This document shows, in pieces, positions 54,323-61,866 of a DNA stretch of 64,000 nt (position 1 is its first letter; each line of letters opens with the position of its first letter). Source of the stretch: Thalassomonas viridans (GTDB lineage: Bacteria; Pseudomonadota; Gammaproteobacteria; Enterobacterales; Alteromonadaceae); the NCBI RefSeq assembly GCF_000948985.2, contig NZ_CP059733.1, positions 2,790,001 to 2,854,000 of the forward strand, read 5' to 3'. Below the pieces are notes generated by a model. The model saw only the letters and a program-made list of their open reading frames with translations. It had not been told where the DNA came from and did not search any database. The position numbers and the translations under genes were made by a program.

Positions 54323-55873
54323 CTAATCGGTTACCAGCGGGCCGGCGTTATTGTTGAACATGAAGCTCATTTGGCTGCCTTGCTCACAGGTTTGTCCGTC
54401 TAAGTACTGGCATACTTTTATTTGCTCCCTGTTAAACTCTTGCAGTTCATATACCTGGGTTTGTTCTGCCTGGATAATGTGAAGTTTTCCGTCAACTACC
54501 TGATAGCTGCCATAAACATTGCCTGGTGAGTCTTGGTAAACGATGCGCAGTTCATTGCCTTCTGGGTCGAAGTCCGGGAAAAACAGCAGCAGGCTTTGGC
54601 TGTCGCCGTCATTTAGTTGCATTCTGGCATAGTCAACCCAACCCAGGTCGAATTGCTCAACTCCATTTTGCTCTTTGTATTTTGCCGTTAAAATAGTCGA
54701 ACCCTGATATAAAACTGGTCCCTGATCGTAAAATTCAGAATCCAGTGCGCTTTCAAAGTATAAGGTGTCGCCGACTTTGGCGATGAGTTTGCGGATAAAG
54801 GTGCAGGATAAATAACATTGTGTATCTGGGCACTCAACCACGGGACCAAGTTCGGGGTGGACGATTTTATCTCGTAACAGGACGCCGGTATCGGATATGG
54901 TCCATTTTGATGCCGGGTGTACTATATTGGGCACGTGTATTTGATCGGCATAATAGTCATATTGACCGAAAGGTCGTGACCAGTTGCCGACAACATTTTC
55001 CGGGGTAAAACGGGTGTCCTGCTGCATTAACATATAACCGCTACGTGTTCTTCCGTTGCTTGCTGCTTTGCCCCGTACATTAGCGACAAATTTTACGCCG
55101 ATATCTTCAACAAATTCCGTGAGCCATAAAACATAGGTGAGCTTTTCGGTTTCAGACATGGTTTTGATAATGAGCTTACGGCCCTTCACCCGCCATTTAA
55201 AATCGCTGATGGTTTGGTCATGATGGGTAAAAACACCAAGTCCGTTATCGAAAAACGCGGCCCTGGCGGCGCTTACGTTCTGGAAGTAGGGCTCTTCAGG
55301 ATGAGTGATCAGGTTGATACCGTCGATGACCCACTCTTTGCCAACAAGATCTAACTGCCATTTTTCAGTATCTTTTTTGTTGATTAACTGCAGTGTTTTA
55401 TTTTCCTGAAAGCTTTCGAGCAGTTCGCCTGTTTCGCTATGTACCAGACGCATCTGCCCGGTATAGTGATAAAGTGCCTGCCCGGCAGCGTCAGTTGTCG
55501 GCGTCAGGGTTATCGAGACTAATTCTCCCCGGTAAACGTTAGTTTCCGATTCTTCATAGTGATATATCAGCAGCGGCTCTACCATGGTGATTTCAGTCGC
55601 CTGGCCATTATGCTGCCAGCTGATGTCTGCTGTCCGGTTCTCTTTTATTTGACCGCTGCCGTCGGCTGCTAACCTGAGTTGTAACGCATCGCCTTCTGCT
55701 TGGGGGTTAACGAGAAAATACTTTCCGGGATTGAGATTGGCTTCCTCTGTCGTTTGTTGGGTTGTAGCAGAGATCGTTGTACTGGCAGTGCCGGTTTTGT
55801 CGCCGGCTGCCGAAGCTATTCCTGGTGTAAGTACAAAAGTGAGTAAATACAGGAGTGTTATGGTTTTTTTCAT
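54323..55873 (-). CDS. Large exported protein of unknown function
   Basis: Not recognised. It is about 516 residues from the second of two adjacent ATGs (55876 and 55873); the second has the better spacing (6) from AAGGA. The signal peptide is MKKTITLLYLLTFVLTPGIASA. A Thr-rich linker (GTASTTISATTQQTTEE) is followed by beta-rich sequence with several Trp, and few cysteines (CPDTQCYLSCTF; CQYLDGQTCEQG) that could form disulfides. No enzyme motif or membrane segment is visible, so it is likely periplasmic or surface-exposed. Upstream and downstream genes are unrelated. Confidence 0.7.
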   Translation of the reverse strand: MKKTITLLYLLTFVLTPGIASAAGDKTGTASTTISATTQQTTEEANLNPGKYFLVNPQAEGDALQLRLAADGSGQIKENRTADISWQHNGQATEITMVEPLLIYHYEESETNVYRGELVSITLTPTTDAAGQALYHYTGQMRLVHSETGELLESFQENKTLQLINKKDTEKWQLDLVGKEWVIDGINLITHPEEPYFQNVSAARAAFFDNGLGVFTHHDQTISDFKWRVKGRKLIIKTMSETEKLTYVLWLTEFVEDIGVKFVANVRGKAASNGRTRSGYMLMQQDTRFTPENVVGNWSRPFGQYDYYADQIHVPNIVHPASKWTISDTGVLLRDKIVHPELGPVVECPDTQCYLSCTFIRKLIAKVGDTLYFESALDSEFYDQGPVLYQGSTILTAKYKEQNGVEQFDLGWVDYARMQLNDGDSQSLLLFFPDFDPEGNELRIVYQDSPGNVYGSYQVVDGKLHIIQAEQTQVYELQEFNREQIKVCQYLDGQTCEQGSQMSFMFNNNAGPLVTD

Positions 55874-56132
55874 CATAATTCCTTGATTATTTAATTTTGT
55901 TATGGATGTAGATATATCTAACTGAAAAACAGTTAAATATTTCCTTGTTAACACTTTCGTAACATTAGAGCAAAGTTAAAGTAATTTCAAATGCTAGATT
56001 ATTTTTTGTGCTAATAAAGAAGATAAGTTGGCGGTTATAGGGATAACCGCCATATATTTAATAAAGTGAGGGAAGTATTGACTGCTGAGTATGACTTATT
56101 AATGCAAACAATTTGTTACATAAACAATGGCT

Positions 56133-56525
56133 TTATAAATTAGGCGCGCTGATCAGGTAGTTATTTGCCTGCAGCGCCGAGGTAGCAGCTTTTACGGTAT
56201 TGTTTTTCACCAGGATGTAGTCGGTGTCGAAGGTGGAAATGGCGAAAATGCTTATTTTTTCTTTGGCCAGCACCGCAGAAATATTGGAGAGTATGCCGGT
56301 CAGGGTAAAATCCAGCGGGCCGACCACTTCCAGGGCGCGCCAGTCTTTCTCTACGTCATCACTGGGGAGTTGTACGTCCTGAGGCAGGACAATCGAGACC
56401 TCTTCGAAGGTTTTGGCAATAAAAAAGACTTTGGCGTTAAAAACCTGTTCGGGGATTTCGCTGTTGGCTGCCAAACTGTGAATGGCAAAGGTTTCATCCA
56501 TTAATCTAAGCGTCAGTTTTGACAT
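56133..56525 (-). CDS. ACT-domain protein
   Basis: A 130-residue cytoplasmic protein of the two-ACT (ACT_7/CASTOR-like) type, an amino-acid sensing fold. The second half GPLDFTLTGILSNISAVLAK and ISIFAISTFDTDYILVKN is the typical ACT pattern. Members often bind amino acids without an attached enzyme; the ligand is unknown. It has its own upstream region of 589 bases, with weak SD AAGAAA. Confidence 0.85.
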   Translation of the reverse strand: MSKLTLRLMDETFAIHSLAANSEIPEQVFNAKVFFIAKTFEEVSIVLPQDVQLPSDDVEKDWRALEVVGPLDFTLTGILSNISAVLAKEKISIFAISTFDTDYILVKNNTVKAATSALQANNYLISAPNL

Positions 56526-57006
56526 AATTTCTTAATATGCTGGGTTAGTTATCTTCATACTATAACGTTAAATCACGGTTAACTCTATGTTTGAATATGG
56601 CAAAAGGCGTCTGTTTTTTGGGCAGTCTTTTCAGCAAGCGAGCAAGATAGAAAGCATAATGTAGAATAATGCAAGCTATTTCGTAAAAAGTTTTATTTCT
56701 AGTTATAAAATGATGCTTTCTTTAGGGTTATCTGGTTGTGAACAGCGGCTTGTTGCAAAAATGATATCCACAAAACCTGTGGATAACATTGTGAGCAAAC
56801 CTGTGATAGTAAGTTATGTTATTGTAATGTATTGGAAAAAGTGTTGGTACGTTTTTTGAGTCATTGTTGTGTTTTTCTTGAGATATACAAAACTTGTAAA
56901 AATAAAGGACTAATGTCAAATTAGGCTTGAATTTGTGTTTAAAACGTTTTTGCTTGACTTTCACCTGTTCAGTGCTTTGCCGGAGTACAGTTTTTTCCCG
57001 TTCTGC
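56526..57006. other. Intergenic region downstream of pta
   Basis: About 480 bases without a supported gene, AT-rich. A 78-codon minus-strand frame (56728-56964) has no SD and low-quality composition. The region carries an inverted pair of DnaA-box-like sequences (listed separately). Confidence 0.45.
56764..56786. promoter_or_regulatory. Inverted pair of DnaA-box-like sites
   Basis: ATATCCACA (56764-56772, one mismatch to TTATCCACA) faces TGTGGATAA (56778-56786, perfect in reverse) across 5 bases, so TATCCACA/TGTGGATA also forms an 8-bp inverted repeat. A perfect box alone is not rare; the head-to-head pair is notable. No replication genes are nearby, so it is not oriC. Confidence 0.45.
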
Positions 57007-57060
57007 TGATAAAAGAAAACCGCTAACGTTTGCCCGGGGGCTGGGGATAGCGGTTTTCTT
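57007..57060 (-). terminator. Terminator of ackA-pta
   Basis: On the minus strand AGAAAACCGCTA (57059-57048) pairs with TAGCGGTTTTCT (57025-57014) over a 22-base GC-rich loop and is followed by TTTATC. A second perfect hairpin lies immediately upstream of it at 57062-57090. Confidence 0.75.
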
Positions 57061-57061
57061 G

Positions 57062-57090
57062 CCGGTAAGGATAAATGTTATCCTTACCGG
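57062..57090. promoter_or_regulatory. Perfect 13-bp hairpin after pta
   Basis: CCGGTAAGGATAA (57062-57074) and TTATCCTTACCGG (57078-57090) with the 3-base loop ATG. It lies 25 bases after the pta stop, between the gene and the terminator hairpin. It has no T run on the minus strand and may protect the mRNA 3' end. Confidence 0.6.
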
Positions 57091-57114
57091 TATTTATTTG
57101 GGTAATGGCTTGGC

Positions 57115-59223
57115 CTATTTTACCTGGATTGCCGTTAAGGCTATGGTATAAACAATATCGTCTACCAGGGCGCCTCTTGAAAGGTCGTTAACCGGCTTAT
57201 TCATGCCCTGGAGCATGGGGCCGATACTGACGAGGTCTGCCGATCTCTGCACCGCTTTGTAGGTGGTATTGCCGGTATTGAGGTCTGGGAAGATAAAGAC
57301 GGTGGCTTTACCCGCCACCGGGCTGTCCGGGGCTTTTTTTCGGGCGACATTTTCCATTATGGCGGCGTCATATTGCAGCGGGCCGTCTATCACCAGATCC
57401 GGGCGTTTTTCCTGTGCCAGGCGGGTAGCTTTGGCGACTTTCTCGACATCGGCGCCGTGTCCTGACGTGCCTGTGCTGTAACTTATCATAGCCACTCTGG
57501 GGGCAATGCCAAACTGGGCGGCGGAGTCTGCCGACTGGATGGCAATATCTGCCAGCTGTTCGGCATTGGGCTCGGGATTAATGGCGCAATCACCGTATAC
57601 CAGCACCTGGTCCGGCAGCAGCATAAAGAAAATGGATGAAACCAGCGAGCTGCCGGGGGCGGTTTTGATCAGCTGCAGCGCCGGGCGGATAGTGTTGGCA
57701 GTGGTATTGACGGCGCCGGAAACCAGGCCGTCTACCTGGCCGAGTTGCAGCATCATGGTTGCCAGTACTACGTTGTCCTTTAATTCTTCCCGGGCGACCA
57801 CTTCCGTCAGGCCCTTATGTTTTCTCAGTTCAACTAAGGGGGCGACATAATTTTCCCTGATGGTGTCGGGGTCTGTGATCATTAAGCCGGGAGGCAGATC
57901 AATCCCTTGCTGTTCGGCAATGCGGGTAATTTCTTCATGGTTGCCCAGCAGCTGGCAGCGGGCAATTTTCCGCCTGGCGCAGATAGCCGCTGCCTTGATG
58001 GTTCTGATATCTGTGCCTTCGGGCAATATGATCAGTTTGTTGGCATTGCGGGCAAGTTCTGTTAGCTGGTGCCTGAAAGCTGGAGGCGACAGCGGGTTCA
58101 TCTGGCTTACTTTTTCCGACAGGTGTTTTAACCAGTCGACATTGAGGTGATCCGCCACATATTGTTTGACCCTTTCATGGCGCTGGCTGTCGTCTTTGGG
58201 CACTTCCGGGTTGAAATTCATTAAATGCCGCGAGGTTTGCCAGGTATCCCAGGGCACGGACAAAATCGGTAGGCCGGCGTCCAGGGCCTGGCGGCACAGG
58301 CTTAAGACTTCGCTGTTGGGCTCAAAGCCGTTAGTGAGCAGCAGGGCGCCGACTTTTGTGCCGTTCAGGGACGACAGGCAGGTGGCGATAATGATATCGG
58401 TTCTGTCTCCCGGGGTGACGATCAGGCGGCCGGGAATTAAGTGGCTCACCAGGTTGTCGACGCTGCGGGCGCAGAAGGTTACGCTACGGATACGTCTGTG
58501 CTGCATATCGCCTTCGTTGAGTACTTTGGCATCCAGATAGTGGCAGATGTCGATAACCCTGGGGGCAACGAGATCTAGCTGCCAGGGGATGAGTCCCAGC
58601 AAATCGAAGTGGCGGTTTTTGAACAGGGATAAGTTGATAAAAGGGTGCAGGTCTTTTTTCGCATTAATTTCGCTTTCCCGCGGCAGCAGACCATGTTCGT
58701 CCTGATCAGGCGAATTGACTTTATTTAAAATGCAGCCGATCAGGCGTTTGTTTTTAATGCCGCCGTAAGTGTCGGCGCTGACTTCCAGCCGGTCTTCAAA
58801 CTGTGCTATGTCATCGTTTTGCGGATTGGCCACCAGCACGATATCGGCTCCCAGCGCCTGGGCGACATCATGGTTGATGCGTCCGGCATAGGGCTGGCGG
58901 GTGGTGGGGATCAGGCCTTCGATGATCATCACTTCATCTTCTTTGCTGAAGGCGTTAAAGTTGGCCACTATCTCTTCAAGCACGACATCGTGCAGGCCGT
59001 CGGCGATTTTCTCTTCAACATCCGCCAGCGGAATGGCATGGCTGAATTCGATATGTTCCTTGTTGTTTCCTTGATGTTTCAATACATTCCTTGCCGGCTG
59101 GCTGATGGGTTTGAAATGGCCGGCTTTAATCCCTTTTTGCTGGCAGGCATGGAGCAGGCCCAGGGCAACGCTGCTAAGGCCGACGCCAAAACCTACCGGC
59201 ACCAACATAATACGGTAAGACAT
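57115..59223 (-). CDS. pta: Phosphate acetyltransferase
   Basis: Interconverts acetyl-CoA and acetyl phosphate, with AckA forming the overflow acetate pathway. It is 702 residues, the long type (E. coli 714). The N-terminal domain (about 1-230) resembles a P-loop/BioD-like regulatory fold, here MLVPVGFGVGLSSVALG; a DRTGG-like domain is in the middle (LIVTPGDRTDIIIA). The catalytic C-terminal 330 residues have ILPEGTDIRTIKAA, LVSGAVNTTANTIRPALQ and ISYSTGTSGHG. The pta ATG overlaps the ackA stop by one base (TAATG), so translation is coupled. Confidence 0.96.
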   Translation of the reverse strand: MSYRIMLVPVGFGVGLSSVALGLLHACQQKGIKAGHFKPISQPARNVLKHQGNNKEHIEFSHAIPLADVEEKIADGLHDVVLEEIVANFNAFSKEDEVMIIEGLIPTTRQPYAGRINHDVAQALGADIVLVANPQNDDIAQFEDRLEVSADTYGGIKNKRLIGCILNKVNSPDQDEHGLLPRESEINAKKDLHPFINLSLFKNRHFDLLGLIPWQLDLVAPRVIDICHYLDAKVLNEGDMQHRRIRSVTFCARSVDNLVSHLIPGRLIVTPGDRTDIIIATCLSSLNGTKVGALLLTNGFEPNSEVLSLCRQALDAGLPILSVPWDTWQTSRHLMNFNPEVPKDDSQRHERVKQYVADHLNVDWLKHLSEKVSQMNPLSPPAFRHQLTELARNANKLIILPEGTDIRTIKAAAICARRKIARCQLLGNHEEITRIAEQQGIDLPPGLMITDPDTIRENYVAPLVELRKHKGLTEVVAREELKDNVVLATMMLQLGQVDGLVSGAVNTTANTIRPALQLIKTAPGSSLVSSIFFMLLPDQVLVYGDCAINPEPNAEQLADIAIQSADSAAQFGIAPRVAMISYSTGTSGHGADVEKVAKATRLAQEKRPDLVIDGPLQYDAAIMENVARKKAPDSPVAGKATVFIFPDLNTGNTTYKAVQRSADLVSIGPMLQGMNKPVNDLSRGALVDDIVYTIALTAIQVK

Positions 59224-60425
59224 TATTTGGCCTCCTGTAGTACCTGGTAACTTTGGGATGCGATCACACCTTCTTCATTGGTGGGGATCACCAAGGCGTA
59301 TCTGGATGAAGGAGTTGAGATATCATCACTTTTGCCGAAGCGGGTGTCGCGGTTTTTGTCCTGGTCAATATGAAAGTTGAGCAGGCTGAGTTGGTTTAGG
59401 ATCTGTTCGCGCACATAGCTGGAGTTTTCGCCGATGCCGCCGGTAAAGATCAGGCCGTCAAGGCTGGTCAGGCTGGCTGAAAGGGCGGCGATATATTTGG
59501 CGATGCGGTAACAGAAAATTTCCAGGGCAAGTTTCGCCCTGGTGTTGTTTTCTTCAAATGCCGCCTGCTCCAATTCGCGGCAGTCGTTGCTTAAACCCGA
59601 CAGGCCAAGCAGGCCGCTTTTTTTATTGAGCAGCTGCTGGACTTCATCGGGAGAGTAGCCTAAATGGTCGATCAGGTGGAAAATGATCCCCGGGTCGAGA
59701 TCGCCGCTGCGGCTGCCCATCATCACGCCTTCAAGCGGGGTAAAGCCCATGCTGGAGTCGATACTTTGTCCGCCTTTAACGGCGGTGATGCTGCAGCCAT
59801 TGCCCAGGTGGGCACTGATAAAGCTGCACTGGCTTAAGGGTTTGCCGATAAAGTCTGCCGCCTGCCCGGCCACAAAGGCATGACTGGAGCCGTGGAAGCC
59901 GTAACGGCGGATGGCGTGTTCCTGATACAGCTCGTACGGCAGACCGTACAGGTAGGCTTTTTCCGGCATACTTTGGTGAAAAGCGGTGTCGAATACCGCT
60001 ACTTGGGGCAAGTGTTCCAGGGCTTTTTCTGCGGCCTCGATGCCGGTAAGGTTTGCCGGGTTATGCAGCGGGGCCAGGTGCGCTAGTTCGTTTATGGTTG
60101 CTTTGACCTTGGCGGTGATTAGTGTTGGCTGAGAAAACTTTTCGCCGCCGTGTACGACCCTGTGCCCGACGGCACTGATGCTGTCAATTAACTCCAGTCG
60201 GGTGAGTTGTTGCACCAGTTCGGCGACAGCCGCCTGATGATCATAAGGAGCGTTAAGAGAGAAATGCTCGCTTTGCTGGCGGTAATTCAGTTTAAAGCTG
60301 GCTTTGGCTGAAAGTAAACGTTCAGCCAGGCCGGTTAAAACGGCTTGCCCTGAAGCGGTGTCGACAATGGAAAATTTAACCGATGAACTGCCGCAATTAA
60401 TTACGAGCACATGAATTTGGGACAT
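59223..60425 (-). CDS. ackA: Acetate kinase
   Basis: Transfers phosphate between acetyl phosphate and ADP. It is 400 residues, the E. coli length, an ASKHA fold. It opens VLVINCGSSSVKFSIVD (phosphate 1 motif), with AVGHRVVHGGE, FDTAFHQSMPEKAYLYGLP, RRYGFHGSSHAFV, SAHLGNGCSITAVKGG and FTGGIGENSSYVREQI. It is first in the leftward ackA-pta operon and divergent from yfbV, the E. coli neighbourhood. The shared 163-base region holds both promoters. Confidence 0.97.
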   Translation of the reverse strand: MSQIHVLVINCGSSSVKFSIVDTASGQAVLTGLAERLLSAKASFKLNYRQQSEHFSLNAPYDHQAAVAELVQQLTRLELIDSISAVGHRVVHGGEKFSQPTLITAKVKATINELAHLAPLHNPANLTGIEAAEKALEHLPQVAVFDTAFHQSMPEKAYLYGLPYELYQEHAIRRYGFHGSSHAFVAGQAADFIGKPLSQCSFISAHLGNGCSITAVKGGQSIDSSMGFTPLEGVMMGSRSGDLDPGIIFHLIDHLGYSPDEVQQLLNKKSGLLGLSGLSNDCRELEQAAFEENNTRAKLALEIFCYRIAKYIAALSASLTSLDGLIFTGGIGENSSYVREQILNQLSLLNFHIDQDKNRDTRFGKSDDISTPSSRYALVIPTNEEGVIASQSYQVLQEAK

Positions 60426-60572
60426 AAGAACTACTGGGTAAAAAACAACTTAGGTTGGATATTATACTGCAATAGGGAAAGAGAATCTTGATATGGGACA
60501 TAGAGTGGGGTATTAATTGCTATCTAATTATCTATAAATGGGCAATATTATACTGTCTTGACGGCAGACTCC

Positions 60573-60581
60573 TGCTATAGT
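60573..60581 (+). promoter_or_regulatory. Extended -10 promoter of yfbV
   Basis: TGC-TATAGT: the TG dinucleotide one base before a five-of-six -10 hexamer. No good -35 at 17 bases. The hexamer ends 7 bases before the first ATG of yfbV. Confidence 0.5.
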
Positions 60582-60588
60582 GTTATCT

Positions 60589-61014
60589 ATGAATATGAGT
60601 GTTGTTGAAATAATCAAGCTGGGTCAGAGATATATGAAGCTCTGGCCGGAGCGTGCAGAATTAGGTCAGTATTTTGCTGATTACCGGGCCATTCAGGTGG
60701 GCCGCTTCGTTTATCGTCATTTTCCCGCTTTAGCCGTTACTTCCGTGGTACTGCAGGTATATTTCGGCTCGCTGGAATTATTGCCCCAGGCCCTGGTTTA
60801 CGGTTTGTTTATTGCCAGTATTCCCGTGCAGGCGCTGGTGATGCTGGGAGTGAAAGCCGATAAACATTTACCGCCTTCGCTGGCGACCTGGTATAGGGAA
60901 GGGGTAGCAAGGTTTAATGAGCAGGGGGGGAAAATTAAACTTTCCGTTCATAAACCCAGGTATGTTGACCTTGCCGGTTTGCTTAACCTGACTTACCAGC
61001 ATAAAAGCCAGTAG
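60589..61014 (+). CDS. yfbV: YfbV (UPF0208) membrane protein
   Basis: A 141-residue protein with two membrane helices (about 45-63 and 66-86), of the YfbV/DUF412 family; in E. coli it insulates the Ter macrodomain from neighbouring chromosome regions. Family features are GQRYMKLWPERAELGQYF and the C-terminal LPPSLATWYREG. The start is ATG 60589 or ATG 60595; neither has an SD. An extended -10, TGCTATAGT (60573-60581), ends 7 bases before the first ATG, so the message may be nearly leaderless. Divergent to ackA, as in E. coli. Confidence 0.88.
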   Translation: MNMSVVEIIKLGQRYMKLWPERAELGQYFADYRAIQVGRFVYRHFPALAVTSVVLQVYFGSLELLPQALVYGLFIASIPVQALVMLGVKADKHLPPSLATWYREGVARFNEQGGKIKLSVHKPRYVDLAGLLNLTYQHKSQ

Positions 61015-61238
61015 CCGCCGAATTGTAAACTAATTAGCACTAATCCACTAAAAAGATAACCGCTAGCTGTTAGAAATCTTCAGTTAGCTCACTATAACGC
61101 ACAGCATATAAAGTACTCTTGAAATAGGTTTTTAGTTTTTTGCTCGGTGCTGGCGTTACTCACAAGCAATTTGCCGTTAGATAATTGACATTTCTGAGTG
61201 GGGTGTAAGAAAATATTCTTTCATTTCATCATAGGGAT
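61015..61238 (+). other. Intergenic region before the AT-rich operon
   Basis: 224 bases, AT-rich, with no open frame I support. It should hold the promoter of the endonuclease-like operon; I see no strong consensus pair, and no tRNA or direct repeat that would mark an insertion site. Confidence 0.4.
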
Positions 61239-61865
61239 ATGTCTGTAGTGTTCAAATATCTTACCTTAGTTGTCTTTTTTCTCATCATACAACCTGCGCT
61301 AGCCGATAGTTCATCGCATAAAAAAATTCGTAATATTTTCTGGTCAAAGATATATAACAACGATTTCAAAACTCTTTATTGCGGTTTAGATAAGTCAGGA
61401 GGCTTGAGAGTAGATTTAGAAATTGCATATATTTACCCCGCAAGCTGGGTTGCTAAGTCTCTCGGTTGCAAAAGCCTTAAGGAGTGCAAACAGGACAAAT
61501 ACTGGCAAGCACTTTCTGATCTGCATAACTTATGGCCGGTGCAGAAAAAGTTTAATGCTAGCCGAGGTGATCTCGCTTTCGGAGAGATAGTGGGCGAGAA
61601 GCCTTGGTTTAAAACACCAGTGTGTGATTTTGAACGAACTACCAGTAAAAATGCTGTTGTTGAGCCCCGGGATGAAATAAAGGGACAGATCGCCAGGAGC
61701 TTTTTATATATGGTTCATTGGTACGATTTGCCCACGCATAACTTGTTGCCGCTTATGGTTAAGTGGAACAGCGAGCACCCGCCGACTAAAGAAGAAATCG
61801 AACGTCAAGAAAAGATAGAAGTCATCCAAGGCCGGAAGAACCCATTTATTATCAAGGTAGATTAA
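61239..61865 (+). CDS. Exported endonuclease I-like protein, catalytic His missing
   Basis: A 208-residue EndA/endonuclease I (beta-beta-alpha metal type) family member. The signal peptide is FKYLTLVVFFLIIQPALA. The diagnostic block is present: SDLHNLWPVQKKFNASRGDL, FGEIVGEKPWF, VEPRDEIKGQIARSFLYM, KWNSEHPPTKEE and IQGRKNPFI. In catalytically active relatives an EHVxPA(S/W) motif supplies the general-base His; here the same place reads EIAYIYPASW, with no His. Binding residues such as the Asn in KKFN remain. It may be inactive, altered, or a DNA/RNA-binding protein. The SD AGGGA is very near the ATG; a GTG at 61248 has better spacing. The next gene starts 1 base after its stop. Confidence 0.8.
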   Translation: MSVVFKYLTLVVFFLIIQPALADSSSHKKIRNIFWSKIYNNDFKTLYCGLDKSGGLRVDLEIAYIYPASWVAKSLGCKSLKECKQDKYWQALSDLHNLWPVQKKFNASRGDLAFGEIVGEKPWFKTPVCDFERTTSKNAVVEPRDEIKGQIARSFLYMVHWYDLPTHNLLPLMVKWNSEHPPTKEEIERQEKIEVIQGRKNPFIIKVD

Positions 61866-61866
61866 T

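Noticed and set aside
56764..56786. Replication origin
   Set aside because: Only two boxes, no AT-rich unwinding element array and no dnaA, gyrB, recF or mnmG nearby.
56728..56964. 78-codon minus-strand frame near the DnaA boxes
   Set aside because: No SD, low-complexity Lys/Phe/His content, no family resemblance.
61015..61238. tRNA gene or attachment site at the edge of the AT-rich operon
   Set aside because: No cloverleaf or direct repeat was visible, and no integrase is in the window.
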